Shown one piece after another: positions 38,503-51,163 of a stretch of 64,000 nucleotides of DNA; position 1 is the stretch's first letter, and every line of letters starts with the position of its first letter. The translations under genes and the position numbers were made by a program. The notes under the pieces are model-generated. The model made no database searches, had not been told where the DNA came from, and saw only the letters and a program-made list of their open reading frames with translations. Source of the DNA: Mortierella sp. BCC40632 (Eukaryota > Mortierellomycota > Mortierellomycetes > Mortierellales > Mortierellaceae); NCBI GenBank assembly GCA_011634665.1, contig WAEK01000018.1, positions 491,501 to 555,500 on the forward strand, read 5' to 3'.

Positions 38503-38672
38503 CCATCTATCTCTGGAGTCGCGCATCATACATACCGGGGGAAACCACCCATGCATGCAGTAAAGCCTACAATAGAGGAGATACATTCATCACCCGGTCA
38601 CATCCTCCGGAAGAGGGCGCCCGTTGTGGTGATGGGTCTAGAGAGAGAAAAAAAATCTATCTACTGCTGACA
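37428..38672. other. 1.2-kb intergenic region
   Basis: Upstream of the EF-hand gene and downstream of the FYVE-RING gene, both on the - strand. It contains poly(T) at about 37655-37672, CT-rich stretches and a (CA)n microsatellite. No gene seen. Confidence 0.6.
38449..38500. repeat. (AC)n microsatellite, about 52 bp
   Basis: Uninterrupted AC dinucleotide tract, the only long CA repeat in the window. It lies in intergenic DNA about 170 bp beyond the stop of the FYVE-RING gene. Confidence 0.95.
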
Positions 38673-41600
38673 CTAGCGGTAATGGACAGGACACGACTTG
38701 CCATGTTGAAGCCAACTGTGAATGCAATGACGATGGTATGTGCACAGGCAATTCAGACGTGCTACTGTTCGTCCTACAAAAAGAAAAAGAAAGGAAAATA
38801 GAACACAGATTTGTGGTTAGGCTCCCAACAAAGAGATAGGGCGGATTGGTGAACACTCGTTTCGATGCATGGAAGAAAAAAAGTTCAGTAAAATGCTCAA
38901 TACCTGCAACAAACTCTTCAAAGCAGATTGCACACTCTTGGTCCACCAAAGGAGAATCTGCGGGAAGTTTGTAGACTGTAAAAAGAACAGAACAGTAGAT
39001 GTCAATAAATAGTAGACAACCTTCCTCGTCCGCATAAATCAAATTAGTTATCGGGGAACCCGTTCAAAGGAACATTACCAATATATCGGACAGTGCTGAT
39101 GGCTCCACTGCCTTGACTAGTCTTGCCCTCCAAACAATCCTGAACATGGGCCTCCTGAGCAGGCTTGCCTCCTTCCAAACCAGCTAAAATCGCTCCACAG
39201 ACTGGACATTCGCTCATCAGAGAACTTGAACTAGCATTTCGCACCATGGGCGCTGGCGCAAAGTCCATGGAGCTAGAGCTACTCGAGGAGGAAGGAGATC
39301 GACGAGGTTGTGTGTTATTGAGATGAGGGTTGGCTGTTCCAAAGCCTACTCCACTACTGCCACGTCCTCGGTCGCGACCATACGTCGCCGTATTGGAAGA
39401 ATTTCCATACGTGGACGTTTGATACGATCGATGGTAGTTGGACTGTGATCCTGTTCCTTGTCCCTGGTAGAATCCGCTACTGGTTCCTGAACCCGAAGCC
39501 ATGCCATAGCCAGTACCCAATGGCCTCGACGACGACGATGATGATGACGACGACGATCCTATAATTACATAGCAGCCTTCACACACTCGGTAGCTCTGAA
39601 GGGTGCCTCTTCGACTCTGAGCTTGATGCTGGATATATGCCTCACTCGAGGAGGGATCATACACAACCATAGACGGATGGAGTGTCGCCCGTCGACTCGA
39701 GCATCGGTCACAAAAGACTCGACCACAGCGGCGGCAGTGATGGCGCCGAAGCCAGAGCGAAAACTTGCGGCGGCAATCTCGGCACTCACTAGCCTTATGA
39801 TCGGACTCCCATTTGGGTTCAAATGGTGGAGCAAGAGGGTGCTGTTGTTGAGCTGGTTGCTGTTGTTGTTGCTGTGAACGTTGGGACTGTTGCATGGTCC
39901 GTGACGGATAGGTTGACTGGTTCCTACTTGCTGATGCGTTGCTCGACAGTGATGTCGACTGCAACGATTGGGACAACTCTGCCGTGCGACTATTACTAGA
40001 TTGCGTTCCTGATGCTCTCATTGTGTCAGATCCAAGACCAAATGGGCTTGATTCCGAAGTTGTATGTGTAGCTTGTGTTTGAGATGTAGACTCGACAGTG
40101 CTGCTCGAATGGGTACTTGAAACTGTATTGGAGGACGATCCTGTCGGCCGAGGACTTCTTGTTAGTCTTGCCACGGGGAACTGACTTTGAGTCGAGGGTG
40201 CAGCTAAGGTAGGTGCTGATGGCGATGTGTTCATAGTGATCATTTGTTCTTCTGTTGGGGATTCTCTACTAGTCACTGGTGTAGCAGGCTCCTCTGTAGG
40301 AGACTCACTTCTAGTTACTGGCGTAACAGGTTCCTCTGTAGGAGACTCGCTTCTAGTAGCTGGCGTAGCAGGCTCATGGTTCAACTCTGTTGGCTCTGAC
40401 AGCGTCTCCTCTGTGGCCCGGATTTCTGTTAGCTCAGAAAGCTCTTCAAGAGGCGGGACTTCGCTATCCGTCGTATGTTCCAAATGATCTTCGAGAGGTG
40501 GGCACTCATGATCCGATGTATACTCTTCATCTTCGATTTCAGTTCTAGTCTGACTGGGCACAGATTCTGTTGGGGTATCATCCATGTCTTCTAATTCTTG
40601 TGTGAGTGTCGATACTAAAGCTTCCTCTCTTTCATCAGCCGACTGAGCGGGTTGTGAAGAGTGAACAGAGGCTTCGTCATCAAGGTCCTCCTCAAGTTGA
40701 GAAGTAGCACTGGAAGAACTACTGTCGCTCGATCCCGAAGGTGGTTGGTTCGAATCCAGACCCAGTGGAGATGGCGCCATAATATCATCCATTGTATCCA
40801 TGTCTGCAGGTCTCGACTTTTGTAGCGTAATGCTCCGGAGTTCATTCGATGAGCTAGATCCATCAGATAGCTGGGAAGCAAGTTGTGGTCTTGGAGTCTC
40901 GGGCTGATCGAGTTCAGCATCCATCTCCTGTATCCCCTGCGACAGCTGCTCCGCATGAGTAAGGTATTCTTGGATCAGCGACGTCGCAGCGACCTTTGAT
41001 GCAGGATCCATGTCAGCTATGATGTAGTACATAATGATCATTCCAATGATTTTTTTAGGTACGATTAACTTCAAGACATCTTGTCGTCATCTAAATTCAT
41101 TCCACTCTTACCTTTGATGCCCTGTAATAGGATGGCGATGGCCTGGCGATAGCGTGCAAGTTCCTGGGCAGTGCTTGCAAACCCTTCGTCTAGTCTTAGG
41201 GCTAGTCCAGCGCGCTTACTATAATTACCAACTTCGTTCATATTCGATGGTGTTAACTGCGATAGTTGGTCTAGCTCAGAGGCATCCGAGACAAGATCAG
41301 CCCGTTTTTTCATGACCCTAATCCATTTTCGACGCCTCACCCAGTTGCTTCCAGACGTTGGGACTGTTTTTGTCCAGAGTTGATTAGGCTCTGTAAGCGA
41401 TTTGCTATATTGCCAGCCCTCACTGTCACAGTGGGGGTTTGTCTTGTCCATCACCCACTCTGTCAGCCAGAACCACCCTCGTTGCATATTTGATCGTGAG
41501 CCCGCGGGTCCTGATGCTGTGACTAGAGGGAGATGGACGTCATCCATAGTCGATGGACGTCCATTCGGAAGGGACCATGGTCCACATACATCCTGTTGCG

Positions 41601-42956
41601 TGAGGGCACTTGCTGAGAACTTTGGCGCCATGAATGAGAGTGGAAATGACGTAGATGCCCGCTGATTTTCGTAGACTGACATAAGGATAGTGCTGTGAAA
41701 TGACAGAGAGTCGTAAGGCTGATCGGCAGGATATTCATCTAGTAGTTCATCAGGGATCCACGGTGAGTCATGTATTCTTGAATAATTGGTAGAGGCATAC
41801 TGAAAAGAAGGACAGAAGGGGAGGGGGCACCTACTTTTCCACCAGAGTTTCTCACTGGTCTGTAAGATGTCGCACAAATATGCCTCACTGTTGGCCGCAG
41901 CAACGTCATATGCAGTTTCCAAAAAGTTGTTCTTCAGTAGGGGGTTTGCATGAGCATGGTTAAGGAAGTAGAGAACCATAGCGACATCACTCTTCGATGC
42001 AGCATTTACTAAAGAGGGAAAGGATAAAAGGGTGGAAGAGGAAGATTGGTTGTTAGGTTCGGGAAAAAAAAAAAGAGGTCGGTGGATATGTGTCGGTCAG
42101 CAGGGTCCAGTTCCAAAGCTTACTCAATGGTGTATGCCCCATTTTGCTCCTGGCATTGATGTCGGCCTCTCCCTTCTCCAGGAGGACTTGTGCAATATTG
42201 ATGAATCCCTTTGACGAAGCATTGTGGAGTGCAGTCCATCCATCCTTGTCTCGTTGGTGCACATTAGCACCTCGTTTTAGCAAAAAACACACGACAGAGT
42301 AGCTGCCAGCGTAGGATGCCTTGAGAAGCGCAGACTAAGATCACGTCAGAGAAAGGGTTTCGTTAGCCATCTGATCCACCACCACTAAAAGAGAATCTCG
42401 TTGGTGACTACAGCCAGGATTCCTATCATACCTCGCCCTCTCGGTCCTGAACATCAACTCCTGCACCCGCCTGGTCAATCAGAACACGCACAACTGATTC
42501 GTGTCCTCGTGAGGCTGCGAAATGAAGGGGATTCATGCCGGTTGCCGAAGATATATTGTCTATGGAGTCCTTTAACAAAGGCGACGACGACAAGATCTCC
42601 TCTACCTGCTCCGCATGTCCCTCTGCGCAAGCCTCAACAAGCTGGGCCCACAGGATATCGTCCGAGCTGCCTCCGTGCTGGTCTGCTCTTTCGGCAGAGT
42701 TGGTCCCTGGGACCCGGTAATCTTCCAGGGACCCACTTCTATCTCTGCCGAGTCCTCTTGTCGTCTGGCTACGCACATTACTGTGTTCTTCGCCCAAGAT
42801 CGAGTCCGTACTATGGTTGCCAGGGTCTGTTGCGGCGCTGGTCGAAAGCTTGATGGCCCCGAGGTGAGAGTCACCATAGAGGGCATGAGTCTCGCCGGGA
42901 ACGGGAGGGTGTACAAACTTGGGGATATCTTCAGGCGCAATGATGGCAGCAATCAT
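38673..42956 (-). CDS. Ankyrin-DysF-FYVE-RING protein, putative endosomal E3 ubiquitin ligase
   Basis: Six exons (42956-42432, 42334-42124, 42008-41112, 41016-39079, 38975-38904, 38773-38673) give 1,247 residues. Ankyrin repeats cover about 110-310 (GMNPLHFAASRGHESVVRVL, DGWTALHNASSKGFINIAQV). A peroxin/dysferlin (DysF) pair follows: VYENQR, then WFWLTEWVMD...EGW.Y and VRRRKWIRV. After a Ser/Thr/Glu-rich linker with three 14-residue repeats (SESPTEEP) comes a full FYVE finger near 950 (WESD, RRHHCRRCG, YRVCEGC), which binds PI3P. Then a C2HC finger (CPVCGAIL...HVQDCL) of UBZ4-like spacing and a C-terminal RING (CAICFEEF...CLCTYHRHC...CPVHYR). The FYVE-RING pairing recalls yeast Pib1, an endosome/vacuole ubiquitin ligase. 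The start is the first ATG after a CT-rich leader; an upstream exon joined at the ctgcag near 42975 is possible. Confidence 0.9.
40246..40372 (-). repeat. Coding minisatellite, three units of about 42 bp
   Basis: Three imperfect tandem units in the linker of the FYVE-RING protein encode variants of TRSESPTEEPVTPV. Unit length is a multiple of three, so copy-number change would keep the frame. Confidence 0.8.
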
Positions 42957-43873
42957 ATTGGTGTTGCGTGCTTCCTGCAGCCACGGGCAGTGAGTTCTTC
43001 TGAGCGAATACCGTCGGAATGGAGTGAGTGAAAGGGGGAAATGGAAGAGGCCCTTGCTTGCGTGTGCGTGAGTGCAAGAGGAGAGCGAGCGTACGATGGC
43101 AACAAGGGTGGCAAGACAGAGAAGTGGCGAAGTGGGAGAAGAAGAAGGAGAGTCAGTGTTCGAAGATGGGTCGAGATTGGGATCAGGTGGTGGCGGGAAG
43201 AGAGAAGATTGGAGAGCGAGACAGCGGATGCAACCAACGAAACCAACGGGAGAGGCGAATGGTTTACAGGGGAAGAAGAGGGGAGGTGGGAGGATGCAGA
43301 CAGAATGAGGATGGAAAAAGTAAGAGAGTGGGGGTTAGAGTGAAAGAATGAAAGAAAAAAAAAAAAAAAAAAAAGAGAAAGAGAGAGAGAGAGAGAGAGA
43401 AAAGAGTGGGAGAGGATGCAACAGAATCCAGAAGACACGGTCCAAAGACGACTATGAGAAAGAAAAAAGAAAAAACAAACCAAAGTCAGGGTGGAGATGT
43501 CTTCGCGACTGAATGCCAATGGCGATGTAATCAATGAGCACCACTCAACATAGCTTGAATGTACGTACATATTGTTCACGTACGGTCACATATTTCGTCC
43601 TTGTTTTTTGCTGAACAGGCAGAGCATCGTTCTAATCGCACCATTGCCAGGCCCTACTGTTGCCATCACTCAGCCTCACCAACTCATCCTGTGCCTGACT
43701 TTTCTGTATCCATTGCTCCTTGTCGCTGACCTCCTTGTCCCGACATTCTCAATCCCATCGTACACATCGGACGAGGGTCAAGCGGTCGTGGCGGAAATCA
43801 ATCGTCATTGTTGCTGCCAAGATCTATATCGTGAGACTAGGCAAAGAGACGAGCATTGCTCGTAGTCGACGCC
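42957..43873. promoter_or_regulatory. Divergent promoter region, FYVE-RING gene and DBF4
   Basis: 917 bp between the two start codons. On the - strand the 400 bases next to the FYVE-RING start are strongly pyrimidine-rich, with a (CT)n of about 24 bp at 43378-43403 and a poly(T). The palindrome-like TTCGCGA at 43502-43508 resembles an E2F/MBF core. That would suit DBF4, an S-phase gene, but a single short match proves nothing. Confidence 0.45.
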
Positions 43874-44427
43874 ATGGCCGACTCTCGTATCTATGTCTCT
43901 TCTTCGCGGATACCACTCCAGGAATCCAAGAACCAACAGAATGGTACAATGCGTTCTACAGGAGCCAATCCGAACTCGATTGTAAAACTCGGTCAGGAGA
44001 ATTATGTTCCAAGCAACAAGGTCGTTTCGACCGCCAGTCTCATGAACAGAACAGGGCCTCCAAAAGGAGCAGGAGCAACTGGAACATCTCTTCCGCCAGG
44101 GTCTGAAAATAAGGACCTACAGAAGAACAAGGCAGCGTTGCAACACCGGCCTCCTTCCCATAATCTGGCCATGATGTACACTAAGCCCCCAGTCCAGCAC
44201 CAAGGGATGAACCAATACTTTGCCACCAATTCAGTATTCAAAGGGAGACACTCTGTGCAGCCTGGAGCCGATGTATCCGTTACCAAACAAGGCTCCACAA
44301 CGAAACTCCCAGGTCTCTCAGTTACTGCTAGCCAAACTCGCCCAAATGGGTTGACCCAGGCTCAAGCAAGGAATGAATCGTCACAATCAGTACCCCAGTT
44401 TCAACAGCCGGCGCTGCAAAAGCCTCC

Positions 44428-44500
<73 letters not shown>

Positions 44501-47500
44501 TCTGCAGCACAGGGCCAATCATCAGCAAAGACGTATGGATCTTCGGAATGGAAGCATCAGGTTCAACAAGTGTTGCCAACGTATAGGTTCTATTTTGACT
44601 GCGTGGACCCAACTCTTGCTAATCAGTTCTCAAAGCGCCTTGCAAAGCTGCGTTCGGTAAATCTTGAGACAAATACTATTTACTAGAGCGTTTGACCCTA
44701 AAATGGGACCCTCTGGAACTGTCCCTGACACGACTTTGTGTCGGTTTATTGCTTTTCCTTTACCATCCTCCTCCTCTTAGAACGTATCAAAGTTCTTTTC
44801 AAGCGAAGTGACACACATTGTCACCACAAGCAATATACCCAGCAAGAGTGCCATAGAGCGGATCAAAAGCGGGGCTGATGCAGGTGCTTCGGTATCTCAC
44901 AATGGCCCCGATGCGTCCTCCACAGCTCCCGGTGCTAGCAAACCCTTTCCTGAAAATAGCATCATAGTGAAGGCCGTGCGCTTTGGGATCAAAATATGGT
45001 CTATAGAAAGACTCGATTATCTGTTACGACCATTTTTTGGTCATCCAAGTGCCCAGCAGGGCAATCTCGATTTACAAGACTTCTTGCTGAGAGAAAAAGT
45101 GTATGGCCTACCAACAGCTCAAGGCGAAGACGCTTCCAGATCAGACTACTATGTTTTCCAGAGGCCTTTCTTACTGGTGGAGGATCTATCGAGCCATTAC
45201 CAGCCTATCATCGCCTATGAGTATCCTGAGATTCCTAACCTTGATCCCTCTCGTCCCCCCTGGCCAAAGATTTATCAACATTCCACGGATTATAGCCCGT
45301 TTACCTTTGTGGATGAGAATCGGCGGCATAAATCACGTACAGCAAAAGCACTGCGTGACGAGCAGCCAGCTCTGCCTCCAGTCAATAAGAACGATGAGCC
45401 TGAGAAACCAGCGGATCAACCAGACGAGTCGCACCGAGGGCATTCAGCTGTAGTTTCTGGAATTGTGAACTCAGTCACGTCCCATATGTTGTCTACTGCT
45501 GTGTCTGCTATTGGTAAGGTTGCGACACCACAAGTAGCTCAGGAAATTCCAGACAGATTACTCGAACAGCTCGGTAAGCGTATTCTGAATGCTTCCAAGG
45601 CCGAGGCCGGTGTAGGACCAGATACCAAAAAACCAGACACAGCCCGACCTACAGCGACAATAGCAGCAGCAGCAGCAACAAAGTTAGCGGCAGCAGCAAT
45701 AGATTCGGCAGCAGCAGCGGCGACAGCCAGACCTGAAGATCAGGCAGAGCAGGCTTGTTCAAAGAAATCGGTGTTGGTTGAAAAAGCTCCTTCCAACATA
45801 CCAGCTGCAGTTCAAGAAGTGCCTGCTACTCCTCAAGGCCAGCCTGGTGTCCAGGACGCGACGAAGGACCCTAATCAAGCGGTTGCACAGGCACAAAATA
45901 ACCAGAACGATCCGCCAGCCACCCGCAAGCACAAGGACCAGCAGAAACTCAACTACTGTGAGAACTGCCGTCATTACTTTTATGATTGGGACGAGGTACT
46001 GTTACTTATTTATTTTATTTTATTTATTTTTTGTATTTATTCAGTGTCTTCACCTATAGCATAATTGCTAATGAGAATTTGAACTATGATAGCATCTTGA
46101 GTCACCAAAGCACAAAATCCGTGCACAAGATATGTCTAGGTTCAAGCAACTGGACGAACTCCTGGGTCAACTTCAGCGCAAGCCAAAGCCTAACTCTAAG
46201 GTGAAGGACAACTCAACACCAGAAACTATTAAGCATGTCGATCACAGCAGCGCAAAGATTTCCAAAAACATGAAATCCAAGCCTACGTCTACAGAGGTTC
46301 TGGACGACAAGCTTGAGACTTCTAAAGAAACTCTGAGGTTAAAGGGTGACCTAACCCACCACACAAAGCAGGCTGAGCCTGCAATCAATGTTCCAGCTGT
46401 ACACAAGGAACAGACCTGCGTAAAGGACGAGCATGATCGACACGAGCAACATGCTTCTGCTATGAATTCAACAGCATGCGTGGCTCCAGCAATCGAGGAA
46501 CAAGTCAACGTGGATGTGGAGTTGCCGGCAACAAACAGAACCGTTGTTCTTGATAGACAGGAAAAGCCTGGGATGGTGGCCAATCCAGAACTGGATGCTG
46601 ATCAAGAGGACGACGACATTGCCAAAGAGCTGTCTTCGGAGCTCTCCCGCTTGGGAGTTTCTGAGACTGGGGAAGAAGGAGAGCAAGATGAAGAGCAGGA
46701 TGAAGAAGAGCAAGGCGATAATACGCTACCCCATCCATCAAGCCAAGGATCTGATACGACTGATGCAACTCATATGACGCTAGTTCTCGAAGCAGCAAGC
46801 GAGTGCGAGAAACCCGCTTTCAGTTATCCAACTCTCCCTCCTAAGACTCTTTTGAAGCGCCTTGTAGATGATCGATCCATCTTGAACTACTCAGATCAAG
46901 TTCTCAACTCGGAGGTGACGGCTAGTCATGCCGAGACGGATCCCACACAGCCTGATGACCGGTTTTTGGATCAACCAACGAGTACTTTGGCAACCGATTT
47001 TGTTCAGCCTATCCAGCTTGCAATTAATCTGACGAGCGTTTACACAGATGGCCCAGAACCAGTGGAGATGCCTAGTACGCAAGGAAAGGAAGAGACACTC
47101 GTTGCTACAGAGATTGTTGTCATAGAGTCTGATAGAGAGGGATCCGCAGACGATGACGATGTAGACTTGTTAAAGTCACCGAGTGCTGGACGGGGAGCAT
47201 TCGCCAGAGCACAGGCAGAGAATTTGAGACGTAGTCTCTTCCAAGTGTCTGGTATCTCCGCAGGAGGACTTAGTACAGGCGACTCTTTAAAGCGAAAGTT
47301 TGAGCAAGTTCTCGAAGAGGAACGAGCCTTGGAGACTACTCCCGCTTCTATTTCCTTTAGACCCGACCAAAGAGTCCTTTCAAGGGCCCTTGCCTCTGCG
47401 GACTGCCCATCCTCGGGATTATATTCGCAAATGGTTCCTCAACAACCTCATCCTCGGGCCTTGCCTCCTATGAATCAGCCGACCCAGCAAATGCGCTCTG

Positions 47501-48333
47501 TGGCAGCGGCACGCCCTGTCACCTGGCACAACTCGTCTCCTTTCGGTTATCAGAGCTACGTATCATCGTCGCCTCAGAGACCCATGTACTCGCCCTCCCC
47601 TCTGCAGAGTCAACAGATTGCCACGGAAGACGAGCTTTATCACGCGAATCCCACCCAGCATTCTCTGGACAATGGATTCAGATCCGCTCAAGAGACCAAC
47701 TTCATCTATCCTAATACAGCATCTAGCATCAACATGGGTACAAATTTTAACGCAGATAATTCAAGGCGCTTTTACGCTGAACAGGACCTTAGATCGATGC
47801 GTCCGAGTACACCAGTCAAGCCAAAAAAGACAGCAGGCCAACCTATCGCATTACCTCAGGCGAGACCAGAAAGCTATTACTCGGAAGCCAATCTGCAAAT
47901 GCCTCTCGCCGCTGTTCATGGGCATCCACATCACCGACACCAGTATCCTTCATCATCTATTGTCCCAGATGCAAGACCAACATCACCCACGTCACCCATG
48001 TCGTATCTTTCGGCGTATGACCCTCAGAACGTACGGCACTATGGAGAATACGACCAGTATTCGTCTCCGTCGTCGTCTGCGATGGCTATGTCACCTAGTC
48101 AATCTAGGATTGGAAGGATGCAACCCATGTCACATCTGCAGTCTCAGCCGTCACCGAGGTATCAGCCGCTCATGGTGATGTCGCATGCGGAGCAGGAGCG
48201 GGAACGATGCTATTATCATTATCGTGGAGATCGACTGCCTGAACCTGCAGGTCAAAAGAAGTTGAGGAGCACGTCCAGTCTTGAGGATGAGCTGGAAGAG
48301 TATGGAGAGGGATGTATGGTGTTTATTGAGTGA
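43874..48333 (+). CDS. DBF4: DBF4/Dfp1, regulatory subunit of the Cdc7 kinase (DDK)
   Basis: Three exons (43874-44656, 44781-45995, 46093-48333) encode 1,412 residues. DBF4 binds and activates Cdc7 kinase, which phosphorylates MCM helicase at replication origins. Motif N, a BRCT-like domain (about 230-340), starts at YRFYFDCVDP and continues after intron 1 as VSKFFSSEVTHIVTT and GIKIWSIERLDYLL. Motif M is RPFLLVEDLSSHYQPIIAYEYP (about 385-407), with YSPF after it. Motif C is a CCHH zinc finger, Cys654, Cys657, His667 and His673 (NYCENC...HLESPKH), split by intron 2. A glutamine run of CAG/CAA (44428-44501) precedes motif N. The about 740-residue tail after the finger is far longer than in yeast or human DBF4 and is acidic, then Pro/Ser/Gln-rich. 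AATAAA lies at 48454. Confidence 0.95.
44428..44501 (+). repeat. Glutamine-coding CAG/CAA repeat
   Basis: About 24 consecutive Gln codons, mostly as a CAGCAA hexamer. The mixed codons argue for selection for glutamine or at least against pure CAG slippage. Confidence 0.95.
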
Positions 48334-49098
48334 GGTGGCTCGATTCTTTCTCTTTCTCTTTAGAGAACTGAGGATTTTTTTTTTATGATTTTTCTCTCTC
48401 TCCCTCTCTCTATTGTTTCTTTTTCTTTTTCTTGCTTTTACACGGAATTGTACAATAAAAAAAAAGGGGTGGATTTTTTAGATTCGAAAATGGTTGAGGG
48501 GGACAGGTGCATCTTTGGATCGATAGAGTTGTTTTGAAGGGCGAGAATAATGGACTTTTTTTCCTTCCTAAGATTCTGAACAGAAGACTATCGGATAGGA
48601 CGCGTTAGAGGAGAAAAGCATAGGGGCATTCCAGTTCTTGGCGGACTTCAAAAAAAATGCTATCCAATCATTGTCTCGTGTCGACCCAATTTCCTCGCAG
48701 AAGAAAAGAAAAAACAAAAAGATTCTTGCCTTAGAACGAGCACGACATGTTTCGAGGTGAAGCTTCTTTATTGTTGGTGGATGAAATCCCTGTTGACTGC
48801 GGTAAACAGAGGTTACAAAGCAAAAAAAAAAAAAAAATGGACAACGACTAGGAGGTGTGTGAGACCCACTCTTACAGTTTTGACAAGATAGCTGCGGCAC
48901 CTTGGACAGCAAAAAGTTCCTCTTTACACCGCTTTGCAACTTTTTTTTTTGCTTTTTGAAACACTAAAGGAGCTGCATTGGGTTTCTTTTTTCAGTAGGT
49001 AAGCATTGAACTGTATTTCGCTCATGGATATGCGGAAGTAAACTTGGTTCTTTTTCTCTTCAGACAAGTCAATCGCTCAACCAAAAACTAAAACTAGG
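48334..49098. other. Convergent 3' region, DBF4 and GAT-domain gene
   Basis: Contains the DBF4 polyadenylation-type AATAAA at 48454-48459 and poly(A) at about 48822-48837. Splice-like signals on the - strand between 48680 and 48940 are discussed among rejected items. No confident gene. Confidence 0.55.
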
Positions 49099-51163
49099 CT
49101 AGATCAGCACGGCCGAGGATGCAGAAGAAGAGGTCGAGGACGTCTCTCTATCACGAATCGAGGCTTGCTGCGACATCGCCACCACCTGGGATACAGGGAT
49201 CTCCTCCCATGAATCATCCGACATGATGCTAGCTGCGTCATCCTCATCCTCACCGTCATCCTCAATCAATTTCTCTATTGCCACCGCTGTAGAAAGAGTC
49301 ATCTGTTGTGATTGGAGTGCTTCTGTGGGTCGCTCAATAATGTCCGCAGAGTCCTCATCCTCGGAGACTACTCCAATATCATCCAAAATAATCTCTTGTA
49401 GTTCATCCTGATTCGTCGACTGGACAGCCACAGCCTCTTCCTCATGTACTTGCTCCTTTACCTCCTTCTCCTTCTCCTCCACTGGGACTGTTGTCGGTGC
49501 TGTTGACGTTGTGGATGTTGCTGCTGCAATGACTGCGGCACTCTCTGTTTCCAAGCTAATTGCATCGTCTGCGCCTCCGAGTGTCTGTGCTTCTACTGCC
49601 GAAACCTTGCCTGGCATTGGGTCTTCTGAATCTGACTCACTACGATGAATACCAGCCCGACGGCGAGCCTCGTTAAACTCTTCCTGTCGTTCCATCTGGA
49701 CTCGCTCACGCTCAATCTTGTCCATATGCTTCTTGTTCTTTGCTTTGTTCGCCTTAAAGTCATCACGGGGGTCCAGTTTCCAGACAAGTGGTTGGTGGGA
49801 TTTTCGAAGATGACCGAGCATAGCATCATGGCCATCAATGGAAATACCCTTTCCACCTGTGTACTCGTCATAAGCCTCTTCCTCGTCCAGGCCCTCACCA
49901 TCATCATCACTGCTAACTGCGAGGTCCAAAGGAAAAGTCCTGTCAAGGGCACTGGCACGCGCAATCTCTTCCTGTTGAATTTCCTTTGCCTGCAAAAAGT
50001 CTTTGAGTTCAAGGAATCGTCGGAGCGGCTGCTGCATCAAGTCGAGGCATGAAATCAGTGTAGCTATGAACAAAAAATGAAAAAAAAGGGAGAGAGAGAG
50101 AGGGATAGGGAGAGGGGGATAGATGCATGGAGGTCAGACTAAATTTTCTTCTACTACTGTTTTCATCATCCTCTTCTTCTTCTTCTTTATGAGACGCACA
50201 CATTTTCGTGGAGTCGAACGGATGTAGATGTCTGTCTCAATGTGTGTGGATTAGGAGAGGCGCAGACAGAAAAAAAAAATGCATGTATGCACAAGCAATA
50301 GCAATTCCTCCTTTTCTCCCACTCCTCTTTTCTCTTTTTTCCTCCCGTTCTCCCTTTTACGGGTTCCCCTTTTTTCTTTTTATCCAAAAAGAAAAAGAAA
50401 AAAAGAAAGGTTCTATGGGCAAAAAAAAAAAAAAAAAAATACTACGGCTACTACTTACCAACTATCGCAGCATCCTGGTCTTCAGCAGATGGGGCAGTGC
50501 TGCTACCACTGCTGGAAATAAAATTCTCTGGTGCCTCCGATCCACTTGAGTACCAAATGCGTTCATTCAAGTACTCTGACATGTCTTGACATTCTAGGTA
50601 AAGGGACTATCAAGACGACCTGGGTTAGATCTCGTTGCGGAGCATTTTTTTTTCTTCTTCTCCCTGTGGTAACGAGAATAGGTCATGGCGTAAAAGAGCC
50701 ATTTTTTTTAAAAAAGAAATGCTCTACACCTACTTGGAGCAATTCGTTGTCCTTGAAGGTCTGCATGGTCTCTTGCTCCTCATTGGTAGCAGAGATCATT
50801 TCATCAAGGAGACCAGATAGATTTTGGGCCTTTTTTACCAACGCGTTTACTGAGAGCTATTACCAACATGCGTAACCATATGGATGTGAGAAAGAGAGAT
50901 AGATATAGGGAAAGAAAGCATGGTATACTTTGTGTTAGTCTTTGGAGAACAGTGTATTTGCGGTCAAAAAAAAGGCCACTCGAGTCTTGGTATTCAGCTG
51001 GAGACAGAGCTCCCTTCAGACGTACAGCATCATTTTGGATTGAGTGTTCAGTCAATAGCCGAGAGGACTGGTGATTTGTGGAGGACCGAGGATAAGATGA
51101 ATTCGAAGACTGGGAGTCGGTCTGGAAGAGGCGGGACCAAGCAGGAGGGGTTGTGGAAGTCAT
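49099..51163 (-). CDS. GAT-domain trafficking protein (TOM1/Lsb5-like, without VHS)
   Basis: Four exons (51163-51026, 50856-50734, 50606-50459, 50063-49099) give 457 residues. A three-helix GAT-type module spans about 40-165: ALVKKAQNLSGLLDEMIS, NELLQSLYLECQDMSEYL, and LISCLDLMQQPLRRFLELKD. In TOM1, GGA and yeast Lsb5 this module binds ubiquitin or Arf-type GTPases on endosomes or the Golgi. The VHS domain usually found before GAT is absent; only a Ser-rich 45-residue head precedes it. After GAT come an acidic stretch, a highly charged coiled-coil-like segment (about 240-285, HMDKIERERVQMERQEE) preceded by HQPLVWKLDP, and a long acidic disordered tail with DDSWEEIP near the end. The fold is inferred from helix pattern and motif spacing; the partners are unknown. 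Confidence 0.65.

Noticed and set aside
40740..40760. tRNA B-box-like GGTTCGAATCC
   Set aside because: Lies within coding sequence of the FYVE-RING gene; no A box at the right distance.
43502..43508. TTCGCGA as an E2F/MBF site controlling DBF4
   Set aside because: A single 7-base match in 900 bp of promoter is weak evidence; noted only under the promoter region.
48680..48940. Possible small spliced gene on the - strand between DBF4 and the GAT gene (donor gtaaga, acceptor ttaccgcag, joined frame KRCKEELFAVQGAAAILSKL and on)
   Set aside because: The joined frame looks protein-like, but no start codon connects to it, the 3' end needs a GC donor, and I recognise no family. It may be spliced 3' UTR or chance.
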